This document shows positions 26,165 through 34,968 of a stretch of 64,000 bases of DNA, in pieces. Where the stretch lies: assembly GCF_002240355.1 (NCBI RefSeq), contig NZ_CP016353.1:1104501-1168500 (forward strand), in the 5' to 3' direction. The position numbers and the translations under genes were made by a program. This stretch comes from Prauserella marina. GTDB lineage: Bacteria; Actinomycetota; Actinomycetes; Mycobacteriales; Pseudonocardiaceae. Below the pieces are notes generated by a model. That model saw nothing but the letters and a program-made list of their open reading frames with translations. It ran no database searches and was not told where the DNA came from. Position 1 is the first letter of the stretch. Every line of letters begins with the position of its first letter.

Positions 26165-27386
26165 TCAGAGGTCGGTGGCCCGCTTCTCGCGCCGCAGGAC
26201 GACGAGCAGGACCGTGCCGGTGAGAAGCAGCAACGCGCCCGCGCCGAGCATCGGCCCGGTCGGCACACCCGTCGCGGCCAGCGGGGCAGGGCCGTTGCCG
26301 GACGACCCTGATGGGGGGACGGCGAGTGCCTGCGTCGCGGGGCCGGTGCCGGTGGTGGTGGGCGGTTGCGTCGTGGTCGGGTCCGAGGGGGTGGTGGTTC
26401 CCGGCGGCGGCGTCTCGCACCGCACGGTGAAATCGGCGCGGTCGACGTCGTCGTCCGTGGCGTCCGCTTCGACGGGGTTGGCGCCGTCGACCTCCAAACC
26501 GCTTGCCGGAGTGAGCTTCACTTCGTAGTCACCGGGGGCGACCGAAGGGAACGCGTAGCCGCCGTCCGTTTCGGCCTCCGTGGTGACCGGCGCGCCTTCG
26601 GCATCGAGGACCGGTGTGCCCTCGCCGTCGAGCAACGCGACCGTGCCCGTTGCCGCGCTGCCCTCGCAGTCACCGGCGAGCCGTCCCGCGATCGTCCTGG
26701 GTGGCGAACCAGAGCTGGTAGACCCGAGAGCCCTGGAGGACCGAGAATTCGAACGTCAGCGAGCTCAGCGGGACCGTTGGCTTGAACCAGCCGGAGGCAC
26801 CGTGGGTGTCCGGGCCGTTGCCGGTCAGCACGGCGGTGTCGCCGGTTTCCGAGTATGCGGGCACGTCGTTGCCGGGGTCGGAAGCGCAGGTGCCGGGCTT
26901 CGGCACGTTCTCGCAATAGTTAAACCCGCCCTGGAAGCCGAGCTGTGCCGCGCTGACCGGGTTCCCCTCGGCGTCGGCCCCGGAAATCTGGATCGTGTCC
27001 GCATCGATGTCGCCGGTGGCGAAGCCCCAGCCCGAAGCCGGTGTCGGGCCGGAGAAGGTGAACGTCGTTGTCGATGGTTGATTTCGGGGCGCGGGCCGGA
27101 TGAACGCGTATTCCTGCCCCTGGGAGCTACCGAATTCCGCGCCGAAGGGCGTGTCGGCGCCGAGGAACGTCGTGGCGCCGCTGTGAATCTGAGGGCCGCT
27201 GCTGTCGGTCTCCCATTCGGCGAGCGGGAACCCCGTCGTGGGCAGGGTGACGGTTCCGCTCGTGCCGCTCAGCTGCCAATCGGCGTACTCCGGCTCGGCT
27301 GCCGCGGCGGGCGAGGCCGTCACGACGGTGGTCGCCGCCGTGAGGAAGCAGCAGAAGCCGAGCGTGGCTGGATGGCGAAAACGCAT
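26165..27386 (-). pseudogene. Sortase-anchored surface protein, one frameshift
   Basis: From ATG 27386: signal peptide (LGFCCFLTAATTVVTASPAA), then a choice-of-anchor-like beta domain (GWGFATGDIDADTIQISGAD). The frame ends at about 26,670 just after VYQLWFATQ. Removing one base near 26,696 (an extra C in CCTGG on the plus strand) joins TQ to TIAGRLAGDCEGSAATGTVA and a SpaA-like module (GGYAFPSVAPGDYEVKLTPA), a Pro/Thr stalk, then LAATG, a membrane helix (GAGALLLLTGTVLLVVL) and RREKR. LAXTG is the signal used by class E sortases of actinomycetes. The gene is otherwise whole. Confidence 0.8.
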
Positions 27387-27627
27387 GGTCGGAAGCCTTT
27401 CGGACAGCTTCGCGGGAGCGCTCAAGCTACCGGCGCCATGCCGCGGAAACGGTCCGTTGAGCGCTCGCGGCGGCCGAATAGCCACGATTGAGCGAGGGCT
27501 GGGCAGACCGATGTGGACTTTCGTGGCCAGGCGAAGACCATGCGCGAGCCGGATGAAAGCGACAGGTAAGCGCACGGTGGAATGCTTCGGGCCCGTCGGG
27601 AAGTTCTGGGCCCATGAGAAGGAATCC

Positions 27628-28047
27628 ATGTCGCGCAAGGTTCTGTTCGGTTGCCGCGTTCTGGCCGGTTCGCTGGTTGTCTGGGCGCTGTATCTCTTTC
27701 TGTCGCCGACCACGTTGAGCTACCGCCGTACCGGAGTCGAGATCTCCTGTCACTCGGTCGCCAGGACAGGCTGGGGTGACGAGCCGTATCTGGACAAGCC
27801 GAATTCGCGTAGTTACAAGTACTTCGTGGAAGCCGGTGATACCGAACTCGACGAGGTCGAGGACGAAGGGATGACGGAGTACCACTCGCTATGGGAGGTG
27901 ACCGACCGGATGGACAACGACTGCAACCAGAAGCGTACGAACACGACGGCACTCATGAGCCTGGTGCTCGCTCCCGCGGTGGTGCTCGGAATCGTCGGAT
28001 TCGTCGTACCCGCGCGGCGGGAACCCGAGGCGGCACCGCGTTACTGA
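27628..28047 (+). CDS. Two-helix membrane protein with extracytoplasmic Cys pair
   Basis: 139 residues from ATG 27628 with AAGGAA upstream. An N-terminal helix (VLAGSLVVWALYLFLSP) and a C-terminal helix (MSLVLAPAVVLGIVGFVVP) enclose about 80 acidic extracytoplasmic residues with two cysteines (ISCHSV and NDCNQK) that could form a disulfide. No family is recognised. It is divergent from the surface-protein gene. Confidence 0.6.
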   Translation: MSRKVLFGCRVLAGSLVVWALYLFLSPTTLSYRRTGVEISCHSVARTGWGDEPYLDKPNSRSYKYFVEAGDTELDEVEDEGMTEYHSLWEVTDRMDNDCNQKRTNTTALMSLVLAPAVVLGIVGFVVPARREPEAAPRY

Positions 28048-28091
28048 GCCGGGCTCACCCAATCCTCAATGGACGAACGAACGGGAGCCCG

Positions 28092-29039
28092 CTACCACGA
28101 TTCGATCAGCGGGACGTCATGCTCGCGCCGCCGCCAGATCTCGGTGAGCCTGCGCAGCCGGTCCGGGGCGGTGATGCCGCGCACGCCCGCGATCTTGTCA
28201 CCATCGACCTCCAGGATCGTGACACCCGCGACGCGGTCGCCGAGCGCGACGAGCACGGCGGGGCAGCCGTTGACCATGGCGGCATGGATCGAGGGCGAGC
28301 CGCCCGCGAGTTTGCGCTTGGCGGGCGAGGGTTTGAAACCGGCCCGCACCGCACTGGCGATTCGCTCTGGGGTCGGGTACCGGAGCGGCTTTCCCGCCAG
28401 GCCCATCGCCGCGCTGTCGGTGACGCCGGTCGCGTCGTCGGTCAGCAGGGCCACCAGCCGTTCGGTCCGGCCGGACGCGGCGGCGGCGACGAATGCCTCG
28501 ACGACGTGACGCGCGGAGACCTGGTCGATGCCGGTGCTGTTTCCGGCCGCGGCGACTCGCCGCCGCGCGCGGTGGGTGTGTTGCTGGCTTCCGGACTCGG
28601 TGATGCCGAGAATCCCGGCTATTTCGGCGTGGCTGTAGGAAAACGCTTCGCGCAGTACGTAGGCGGCCCTTTCCACCGGCGAAAGACGCTCCATGATGGT
28701 CAGTACCGCCATGGTCACCGATTCGCGTTGCTCGACGGTGTCGGCGGGGCCGAGCATCGGATCGCCTTCGAGGAGTGGTTCGGGCATCCAGGTGCCGACG
28801 GCGCGTTCACGCCGCACCTTCGCCGACCGGAGCCGGTCGAGCGCCAGGTTGGTGACGATCTTGGTCAGCCATGCCTCCGGCACCCTGACGGAGGCATGGT
28901 CGGCGGCCTGCCACCGCAGGAACGCGTCCTGCACCGTGTCCTCGGCGTCGGCGGCCGAGCCGAGCAGACGGTAGGCGAGCGAGGCCAGCCGATCCCGGCT
29001 GGCCTCGAAACGTGCCACGGTGGCGGCGTCCATGGACAC
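28092..29039 (-). CDS. ECF41-type sigma factor with SnoaL-like C-terminal domain (cassette 1)
   Basis: 315 residues. Region 2 is LASLAYRLLGSAADAEDTVQ with DAFLRWQ, the linker motif WMPEP (usually WLPEP) is present, and region 4 includes LSPVERAAYVLREAFSYSHA and ILGITESGSQQHTHRARRR. A SnoaL/NTF2-like domain follows from about residue 190. In ECF41 factors this extension regulates the sigma activity in place of an anti-sigma. The usual DGGG motif is diverged here. It lies 4 bp after the flavin oxidoreductase gene and is co-transcribed with it. Confidence 0.88.
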   Translation of the reverse strand: MSMDAATVARFEASRDRLASLAYRLLGSAADAEDTVQDAFLRWQAADHASVRVPEAWLTKIVTNLALDRLRSAKVRRERAVGTWMPEPLLEGDPMLGPADTVEQRESVTMAVLTIMERLSPVERAAYVLREAFSYSHAEIAGILGITESGSQQHTHRARRRVAAAGNSTGIDQVSARHVVEAFVAAAASGRTERLVALLTDDATGVTDSAAMGLAGKPLRYPTPERIASAVRAGFKPSPAKRKLAGGSPSIHAAMVNGCPAVLVALGDRVAGVTILEVDGDKIAGVRGITAPDRLRRLTEIWRRREHDVPLIESW

Positions 29040-29043
29040 GGCG

Positions 29044-30243
29044 CTATGCGGCGACCACGTCGGACGAGGGCTCCTCGGCGGTCGTCAAGCGGTACTTGTG
29101 CCCCGGCTTTCCGAGGTTCGGGTGGCTCAGTGCCCAGACGGAGAGATGCAGGATCGCCGACTTGACGCGCGCGGCTTTCCGGCCCCGCAACGCCCACGAT
29201 TTCGAACGCGCTTCGGCGTCGACGAACTGGTAGATCGCGTCCTTGCGGCCGAGGCTGATGTGGTTGCCGACGTAGGACATCGGGATCTCCGGGATCTCGC
29301 GTCCTGTCCGGTCGCCGATGATCGCGGCGGCGGCCTGCTTGCTGGTCGGCCCAGCGGAAGCGCACGACATCGGATACGGCAGGCCGTTCTCGCCGATGGT
29401 GAAGACACTGTCACCGGCGACGTAGACGTCAGGATGCGAGACCGAGCGCATCTGCCGGTCGACGGTGATCTGGCCGTTGGCTTCCACCGCGAGTCCGCTG
29501 TCGGCCGCGATCGGGTGGACGGCGAAGCCCGCGGCCAGCACGGTCGCGTCGGAGCCGAACGCGGTGCCGTCGGCGGCGAAGGCCGCCGACTTCTCGACGC
29601 GCGCGATGGTGGTGTTCTCGTGGACCGCGATCCCGAACCGGTCGAAGGCCAGCCGCAGGTGGCGGTGGGCCTTCGGGCCAAGCCAGCCGCCCAGTTCGCC
29701 GCTGGTGACGAGGCTGACCCGCAGTCCTGGACGGGATTCGGCGATTTCGGTGGCGGTCTCGATCGCGGTCAGATTGCCGCCTGCCACCAGTACCGTCCCT
29801 TCCTCGCCCAGTTCGTCGAGGCGCGCGCGCAGGCGCACTGCCGCCGGTCGCGCGGCCACGTGGAAGGCGTGTTCGCTCGCGCCGGGAATGCCGTGGTCGG
29901 CGGCGGTGCTGCCGAGCGCGTAAAGCAGGGTGTCGTACGTGAGCCGGTCCGTGCCGCCCGTGCCGTCGTTGCCGGTGATGGTCACCATCCGGTGGTCGAC
30001 GTCGATGCCGGTCACCCGCGCCAGCCTGAGCCGGATGCCGGTACCGGCGAACACCTCCGCGAGCGGCCGGTTCCGAAGTTCCTGCCCTGCGGCGAGCTGG
30101 TGCAGGCGCAGTCGCTCGACGAAATCGGGTTCGGTGTTGACGACGGTGATCTCGAAGTCGTCGGAGTGGAGCTGGCGGGCCAGGTATCCGGCGGAGAAGG
30201 CTCCGGCATACCCGGCCCCGAGTACGACGATGCGGTGCTTCAT
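29044..30243 (-). CDS. NDH-2-like FAD/NAD(P) oxidoreductase (cassette 1)
   Basis: 399 residues. The FAD fold is IVVLGAGYAGAFSAGYLARQ, the second nucleotide fold is VLVAGGNLTAIETATEIAES (the usual GGGxxG is weakened), and the FAD-ribityl segment is PDVYVAGDSVF. It resembles single-subunit NADH dehydrogenases but lacks a C-terminal membrane helix, so it may be a soluble diaphorase. It is followed directly by an ECF41 factor. The same gene order recurs at 30,333-32,426. Confidence 0.85.
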   Translation of the reverse strand: MKHRIVVLGAGYAGAFSAGYLARQLHSDDFEITVVNTEPDFVERLRLHQLAAGQELRNRPLAEVFAGTGIRLRLARVTGIDVDHRMVTITGNDGTGGTDRLTYDTLLYALGSTAADHGIPGASEHAFHVAARPAAVRLRARLDELGEEGTVLVAGGNLTAIETATEIAESRPGLRVSLVTSGELGGWLGPKAHRHLRLAFDRFGIAVHENTTIARVEKSAAFAADGTAFGSDATVLAAGFAVHPIAADSGLAVEANGQITVDRQMRSVSHPDVYVAGDSVFTIGENGLPYPMSCASAGPTSKQAAAAIIGDRTGREIPEIPMSYVGNHISLGRKDAIYQFVDAEARSKSWALRGRKAARVKSAILHLSVWALSHPNLGKPGHKYRLTTAEEPSSDVVAA

Positions 30244-30332
30244 GGTGCACTCCCTTCTGGTTCGCTTGCTGTCTGAACGAGACAGCCACCAAAGCCCTGA
30301 CAGCCGCGGCCGGTGGCGTGGATCACTGGCGT

Positions 30333-31220
30333 TCAGCGCAGGCTGAGTGGTGTTTCGGAGCCGAGGTAGGCGAGCTTGCGTGGGTTGCGGACGTAGTAGA
30401 GGCCGGTGATGCGGGTGTCCTCGACGTGCATCGCGATGACCCCGTCGAGTTCAGAGTCCAGGTAGAGGGCCAGTGCGGGGCTGCCGTTGACGGTGGTCGC
30501 CTCGACGGCGAGCGTGATGACGTTCTTGGTGAGGCCGCCGACGATGAAGCGAGCGACCTTGCCCGCGCCGAGGATCGGGCGCGAAGACGCCTGTTTGATG
30601 CCACCTCCGTCGCTGATCGCCACGACGTCGGGGGCCAGCACGTCGAGCAGGCCCTGTAGGTCCCTTGTCTCCAGCGCGCGCCGGAACGCCTCCGCGACCG
30701 CCGAGGCTTGGCGCGGGGTGACCGTGCGGCGTGGACGGCGGGCCTCGACGTGCTTGCGGGCCCGGTGGGCGATCTGGTGCACGGCGGAGGGAGTCTTGCC
30801 GACCGAGGCCGCGATCTCGTCGTAGCCGACCCCGAATGCCTCGCGCAGCACGAACACCGCGCGCTCGACGGGGGTCAGCGTTTCGAGCACCAGCATCAGG
30901 CCGATCGACACGCTGTCGGCGAGTTCGACGTCGGCGGCCACATCCGGGGCGGTGAGCAGTGGCTCCGGCAGCCAGGCGCCGACGTAGGACTCCCTGCGGC
31001 GTTTCACCGTCCGCAGCCGGTTGAGCGCCTGGCGGGTGGTGATCCGAACCAGGTAGGCGCGGGGGTCGTTGACGTGTGCCGCCTCGACGTCGACCCAGCG
31101 CAGCCAGGTCTCCTGTAGGACATCGTCGGCGTCGGCCGCTGATCCGAGCATCTCGTAGGCGACGGTGAACAACAGGCTGCGGTGGCCGACGAACGTTTCC
31201 GTCGCCTCGGCGGCGTCCAT
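30333..31220 (-). CDS. ECF41-type sigma factor with SnoaL-like C-terminal domain (cassette 2)
   Basis: 295 residues. It shows the full ECF41 hallmarks: VAYEMLGSAADADDVLQETW, WLPEP at the linker, LTPVERAVFVLREAFGVGYD, VGKTPSAVHQIAHRARKH, and AISDGGG in the C-terminal SnoaL-like domain. It lies 6 bp after its flavin oxidoreductase partner. Sequence identity with the cassette 1 sigma factor is moderate, so the duplication is old. Confidence 0.9.
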   Translation of the reverse strand: MDAAEATETFVGHRSLLFTVAYEMLGSAADADDVLQETWLRWVDVEAAHVNDPRAYLVRITTRQALNRLRTVKRRRESYVGAWLPEPLLTAPDVAADVELADSVSIGLMLVLETLTPVERAVFVLREAFGVGYDEIAASVGKTPSAVHQIAHRARKHVEARRPRRTVTPRQASAVAEAFRRALETRDLQGLLDVLAPDVVAISDGGGIKQASSRPILGAGKVARFIVGGLTKNVITLAVEATTVNGSPALALYLDSELDGVIAMHVEDTRITGLYYVRNPRKLAYLGSETPLSLR

Positions 31221-31226
31221 GAAGTC

Positions 31227-32426
31227 TCACGTGTCCCGCGCGGCCGGTGCGGCCGATTCGCCACGCTGAGCCGCCAGCACCACCGGCCTGTGCTTACCGG
31301 CCTTGGGCCAGTGATGCGAGCCGGGCTTGCGTGCCTCGTTCACCAGGTGCTCGACGCTGGATTCGCAGGAGAATTCCTTGAGCTTCCTTCCGGCGGCACC
31401 GGTGAAGTAGAAGGGCACCGCGACATCGTTCTTGCGGGCGAGCTGGAAGATCGCGGTGCGACGACCGAAACTGACGCACATCGCGGGGAACGACAGATCG
31501 ACCGGTGCCGGTTCGTCGCCCGCGATCCGGCTCAGCACGGTGTCGGCGGCGTGCGCGCCAAGGCATCCCGCGATGTAGGCACCCATCCGGAACGGCAGAT
31601 CCGACGGTGCGGCGGCGTCGCCTGCCGCGACGATCCGCTCGTCGTCGACGCTGGTCAGTGTTTCGTCGGTGAGCAGCCGCCCGGCGGCGTCGGCGCGTAA
31701 CCCGCTGCGCTCGGCCAGACCGGACACGCTGAAACCGGCTGCCCAGATGGTGACCTGACTGGCCACCGTGCGGCCGTCACCGAGTTCCACCGCGTCCCGC
31801 TTCACCGAGGTGACGGTCGTATCGGAACCCTCGATGACGCTGACCCCCAGCCTGGCGAGGTACTTGCGGGCCGTTCGCCGAGCCCTCGGATGCAGGTAAG
31901 GGCCGAGCGCGCCGCCGCAGACCAGCGTGACAGCGCGGCCCCGCTCCGCCAGTTCCGAGGCGGTCTCGATGCCGGTCGGTCCGGCCCCGACGACCGTCAC
32001 CGGCGCGCTCACGGGCGTGTCGCACAGTACCGACCGCAGTCGCCGCGCCGCCTCCAGTGTCGCGACCGGATAGCCGAACTCCGCCGCCCCGGGAACGCGG
32101 GGGCTGGGGCTGCCGCTGCCGGTCGCGTAGACGAGGTAGTCGTAGCCGATGTCGCCGCCCTCAGCCAGCTTCACGCGGCGCGTGGCCGCGTCGATTCCGG
32201 TCGCGCTGTCGAGAACAAGCCGGACCCCTTCGGCAAGGACGGTCTCGTAGTCGACGACCGCGTCATGGGTCTCGCCCACCAGCTGATGCAGCCGCAGTCG
32301 CGGGACGAAGACCGAGCGGGGGTTGACGACGGTCACCGCGACATCGTCACGTCGCGTCAACCGGTTGGCCGCCATCACGCCCGCGTATCCCCCACCGATC
32401 ACGACCACATCGATGTTCTCGCCCAT
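31227..32426 (-). CDS. NDH-2-like FAD/NAD(P) oxidoreductase (cassette 2)
   Basis: 399 residues from ATG 32426 with GGAGG upstream. The FAD fold is VVVIGGGYAGVMAANRL, the NAD(P) fold is VTVVGAGPTGIETASELAER, and ERIVAAGDAAAPSDLPFRMG holds the FAD segment. A conserved CVSFGR segment and a long C-terminal tail (HHWPKAGKHRPVVLA) match carotenoid- or quinone-linked NDH-2 relatives in actinomycetes. It heads the second cassette. Confidence 0.88.
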   Translation of the reverse strand: MGENIDVVVIGGGYAGVMAANRLTRRDDVAVTVVNPRSVFVPRLRLHQLVGETHDAVVDYETVLAEGVRLVLDSATGIDAATRRVKLAEGGDIGYDYLVYATGSGSPSPRVPGAAEFGYPVATLEAARRLRSVLCDTPVSAPVTVVGAGPTGIETASELAERGRAVTLVCGGALGPYLHPRARRTARKYLARLGVSVIEGSDTTVTSVKRDAVELGDGRTVASQVTIWAAGFSVSGLAERSGLRADAAGRLLTDETLTSVDDERIVAAGDAAAPSDLPFRMGAYIAGCLGAHAADTVLSRIAGDEPAPVDLSFPAMCVSFGRRTAIFQLARKNDVAVPFYFTGAAGRKLKEFSCESSVEHLVNEARKPGSHHWPKAGKHRPVVLAAQRGESAAPAARDT

Positions 32427-32545
32427 GGTGCCTCCTTCGTTCAGAGTGGCCTGAGCACAAGACACCGCGCCATCGGAAACCCTGACAGGATGTGAAGCAG
32501 ATCACTCGTTGGGGTTGCCGTGATCTGCTCCGGAACGAGTGGACG

Positions 32546-32578
32546 CCTCCGGAGGTCCAGTGTGTGTACATTGTGTGT
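32546..32578 (+). promoter_or_regulatory. Promoter and operator of the vapBC pair
   Basis: CCTCCGGAGG is a perfect 10-bp palindrome at 32546-32555, followed by TGTGTGTACAT and TGTGTGTA direct repeats. TACATT at 32567-32572 fits a TAnnnT -10 box about 7 nt before ATG 32579, and no ribosome site is correctly placed, suggesting a leaderless transcript under antitoxin autoregulation. Confidence 0.55.
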
Positions 32579-32806
32579 ATGGCACGGCTGAACGTGTACC
32601 TGTCTGACGAGCTGGCCGAGCGGGCCAAGGTCGCCGGCTTGAACATTTCCGCTCTCGCGCAGGCCGCGATCGCCGACGAGTTGCGCCGCCGGGATACGAA
32701 CTCGTGGTTGGCCTCGCTGCCCGAGCCGCGCGGCACGGTCTCCCATGGCGTCGCCCTTGAGGCGCTGGATGATGCTCGCGAGGAGTTGGCGGGCGCGGAT
32801 GACTGA
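32579..32806 (+). CDS. VapB-like ribbon-helix-helix antitoxin
   Basis: 75 residues. The N-terminal MARLNVYLSDELAERAKVAG and LNISALAQAAIADELRRRD form a ribbon-helix-helix DNA-binding domain (CopG/MetJ-like). The acidic C terminus (ALDDAREELAGADD) would wrap and inhibit the toxin. It overlaps the toxin gene by 8 bp. Confidence 0.87.
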   Translation: MARLNVYLSDELAERAKVAGLNISALAQAAIADELRRRDTNSWLASLPEPRGTVSHGVALEALDDAREELAGADD

Positions 32807-33227
32807 GCCGCCCGCCGAGCTCGTGGTAGTCGACGCGTCGGTTCTCGTCGATCTGCTTGCCGGTACCGACTATGCGGCACCGGCGAAGGAGCGGCTGGTC
32901 AACACCGTCCTGCACGCGCCGGCGCACATGGACGCCGAGGTGTTTTCCGCTATCGGTCGACTTCAGCGTGCTGGAAAGCTGACCACGGCCGATGTCGACG
33001 CGGCACTGTCGGCGTTGGCCACGATCCCCGTGAAGCGCCACCCCGTTGCCGAGTTGACGGTCGGTGCGTGGACACGCAGGGCGGATCTCCGCTTGACTGA
33101 CGCGCTGTACATCGAACTCGCCGCCCGGCTACGGGTGCCGGTCCTCACCACCGATCACCGCCTCGCGCGCGCGAGTTCGCTTGCCGAAGGCATCGCACTC
33201 GGATCACCGCGTGGGGCGTCAGGCTGA
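32799..33227 (+). CDS. VapC-like PIN-domain ribonuclease toxin
   Basis: 142 residues of the PIN fold. The acidic metal-binding positions are visible in VVVDASVLVDLL (Asp), HMDAEVFSAIGRL (Glu), RLTDALYIELA (Asp) and LTTDHRLA (Asp). VapC toxins cleave tRNA or rRNA. It is coupled to the antitoxin upstream; the pair is convergent with, and 7 bp from, the asparagine-synthetase-like gene. Confidence 0.9.
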   Translation: MTEPPAELVVVDASVLVDLLAGTDYAAPAKERLVNTVLHAPAHMDAEVFSAIGRLQRAGKLTTADVDAALSALATIPVKRHPVAELTVGAWTRRADLRLTDALYIELAARLRVPVLTTDHRLARASSLAEGIALGSPRGASG

Positions 33228-33234
33228 TCTCGCT

Positions 33235-34959
33235 CTAGCCGCCGACGTCGAACGAGCGCAACCACAACTCCAGCGTGAGCACGAGCCACAGTTTCCCGCC
33301 GTGCCTCGGCAGCAATGTCCCTTCCTTGCGCAGCCAGGACCGGATCGTGTCGGGACGGAACAGTCCCCGCTGCCGGGTGGCCCTGCTCAAGAGCAGATCG
33401 TTGCCCAGTTCCCGCAACGGTCCCGCGAGCCACTGTTGCACCGGCACCCGCATGCCGCTCTTCGGCCGGTCGACGACCGTGGCGGGGAGCAGGTCCCTCA
33501 CCGATTCCTTCAGCACCCATTTCTCGGTGGTACCGGCCAGTTTCCAGCGTGGAGGTATCCGGAACGCGTGGTCGATCACCGGTCGCGCGAACAGCGGCGA
33601 CCTGCCCTCCAGCCCGCTTGCCGCCGTGATCCGCTCGACCTTGGTCAGGATGTGGTGCGCCCCCTTGGTGCGCAGGTTCGCGTGCAGCAACTGGTTGAGC
33701 AGGCTGTGCATCCCGCCCTGACGCAGGTAGGGCTCGACGAGGTCAGCGGGGTGCGGCGCGCCGTCGAGTTCGGCGAGCACGTCACCGGTCAGCAACACCG
33801 GAAGATCGGCATGGCATTTCCGGTAGGAATCCAGGTATGCCATGGCTCGCGCTCGTGGATCGGGGTCGTCGCGGTGCAACTCCGAGATCAGCATCGGCAG
33901 GTTCTTGGGCCCGCCGAACACCGGATCACCACCCTCACCGTTGAGCACCACCGGCATCCCGTCGGCCGCGACGGCTTCGGCGAGCAGCCGGTTGGGCACG
34001 GTGAGCGGGTCACCCACGGGACTGTCGAGCAAAGCGACCGTGTCCGGCAATCGCGCCGCGACCGTCTCGCCCGCGACCGTCAGCACGCGGTGTTCGGTGT
34101 GGCAGTGCGCGGCGACCAGCCCCGAATAGCCGAGCTCGTTGGGCAAGGTGTCGCCGAAGCTGATCGAGTAGGTGCGCACGGGCTGGTCGTGCAGTTTCCT
34201 GGCCAGCGCCGTGACGAGGCTGCTGTCGACCCCGCCGGAAAGCAGGACGGCGGCGGGCTCGCCTTCGGGGAGGCGGCGAGCCGTGGCCTCCTCAAGCAGC
34301 GCGCGCAGCGCGTGCGCGTGGTCGGCGGCTGGCCGCTCGTCGGCGACCTCGCGAGGTTCCCAGAACACCTCCTCCTTCGACGAACCGTCGGCACGCAGCC
34401 GGAGGCAGCGGCCAGGCAGCACCTCGCGGATCCCCCGCAACAAGGTCTCCGTGCCGGGGAGGTAGGCGAAGGTGAGAAACGACCGCACGGCGGACAGATT
34501 CAGTCCGCTGTCGAGCGCGGGCCAGCGGTGTACCGCTCGCAACGACGTCGAGGCAAGCCAGGTCCCGTGTGCTCGTGCGTGGAAGAGGGTGCGCGCCCCG
34601 GTGTGGTCGCGGACGAGCACCAGGTCGCTGCCGTCGGCGATGGCCAGCGCGAACATGCCGTCGGCTTGGGCGAGCCCCGCCAGCCCGAACCTGGCGTAGC
34701 AGTGCAGCAGCAGCTCGATGGCCGAACAATCGGACCGTGGCGCGTCGCGGCCGAGACTCGAGCGCAACGCGGCGGCGTTGAACAGCGTCACCTCACCGAC
34801 GGCCGTCACACCGGCGGCTTCGACCGGCGCGCTCGCGGCCCCCGGCTCGTCGAGCAGCCCGAACGCGAGCCTTCCCTGCCTCGTCTGCTCGCGCGCTCCC
34901 ACCGAGGCGAGCGTCCTCGTCGGATCACCGTCAGCCGAGCAGGCACACCAGCGCGTCAT
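33235..34959 (-). CDS. Asparagine synthetase-like amidotransferase lacking the glutaminase cysteine
   Basis: 574 residues. The C-terminal synthetase domain is intact: PPi loop VLLSGGVDSSLVTALARK, YSISFGD, NGEGGDPVFGG, KVERITAASGLEGRSPLFA and RPKSGMRVPV. The N-terminal class II glutaminase domain is degenerate: it starts MTRWCACSADGD, so residue 2 is Thr rather than the catalytic Cys, and no alternative start gives Met-Cys. Such enzymes (lasso-peptide cyclases, beta-lactam synthetases) adenylate a carboxylate and amidate it with free ammonia or an internal amine. It is the last of four coupled genes and starts 9 bp after an Asp/Gly-rich protein that could be its substrate. Confidence 0.85.
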   Translation of the reverse strand: MTRWCACSADGDPTRTLASVGAREQTRQGRLAFGLLDEPGAASAPVEAAGVTAVGEVTLFNAAALRSSLGRDAPRSDCSAIELLLHCYARFGLAGLAQADGMFALAIADGSDLVLVRDHTGARTLFHARAHGTWLASTSLRAVHRWPALDSGLNLSAVRSFLTFAYLPGTETLLRGIREVLPGRCLRLRADGSSKEEVFWEPREVADERPAADHAHALRALLEEATARRLPEGEPAAVLLSGGVDSSLVTALARKLHDQPVRTYSISFGDTLPNELGYSGLVAAHCHTEHRVLTVAGETVAARLPDTVALLDSPVGDPLTVPNRLLAEAVAADGMPVVLNGEGGDPVFGGPKNLPMLISELHRDDPDPRARAMAYLDSYRKCHADLPVLLTGDVLAELDGAPHPADLVEPYLRQGGMHSLLNQLLHANLRTKGAHHILTKVERITAASGLEGRSPLFARPVIDHAFRIPPRWKLAGTTEKWVLKESVRDLLPATVVDRPKSGMRVPVQQWLAGPLRELGNDLLLSRATRQRGLFRPDTIRSWLRKEGTLLPRHGGKLWLVLTLELWLRSFDVGG

Positions 34960-34968
34960 TCCCGTTCC

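Noticed and set aside
33235-34959. Lasso-peptide biosynthetic cluster
   Set aside because: The Cys-less synthetase resembles lasso cyclases, but no PqqD-like/transglutaminase-like protease pair and no short precursor peptide with a lasso leader are found nearby.
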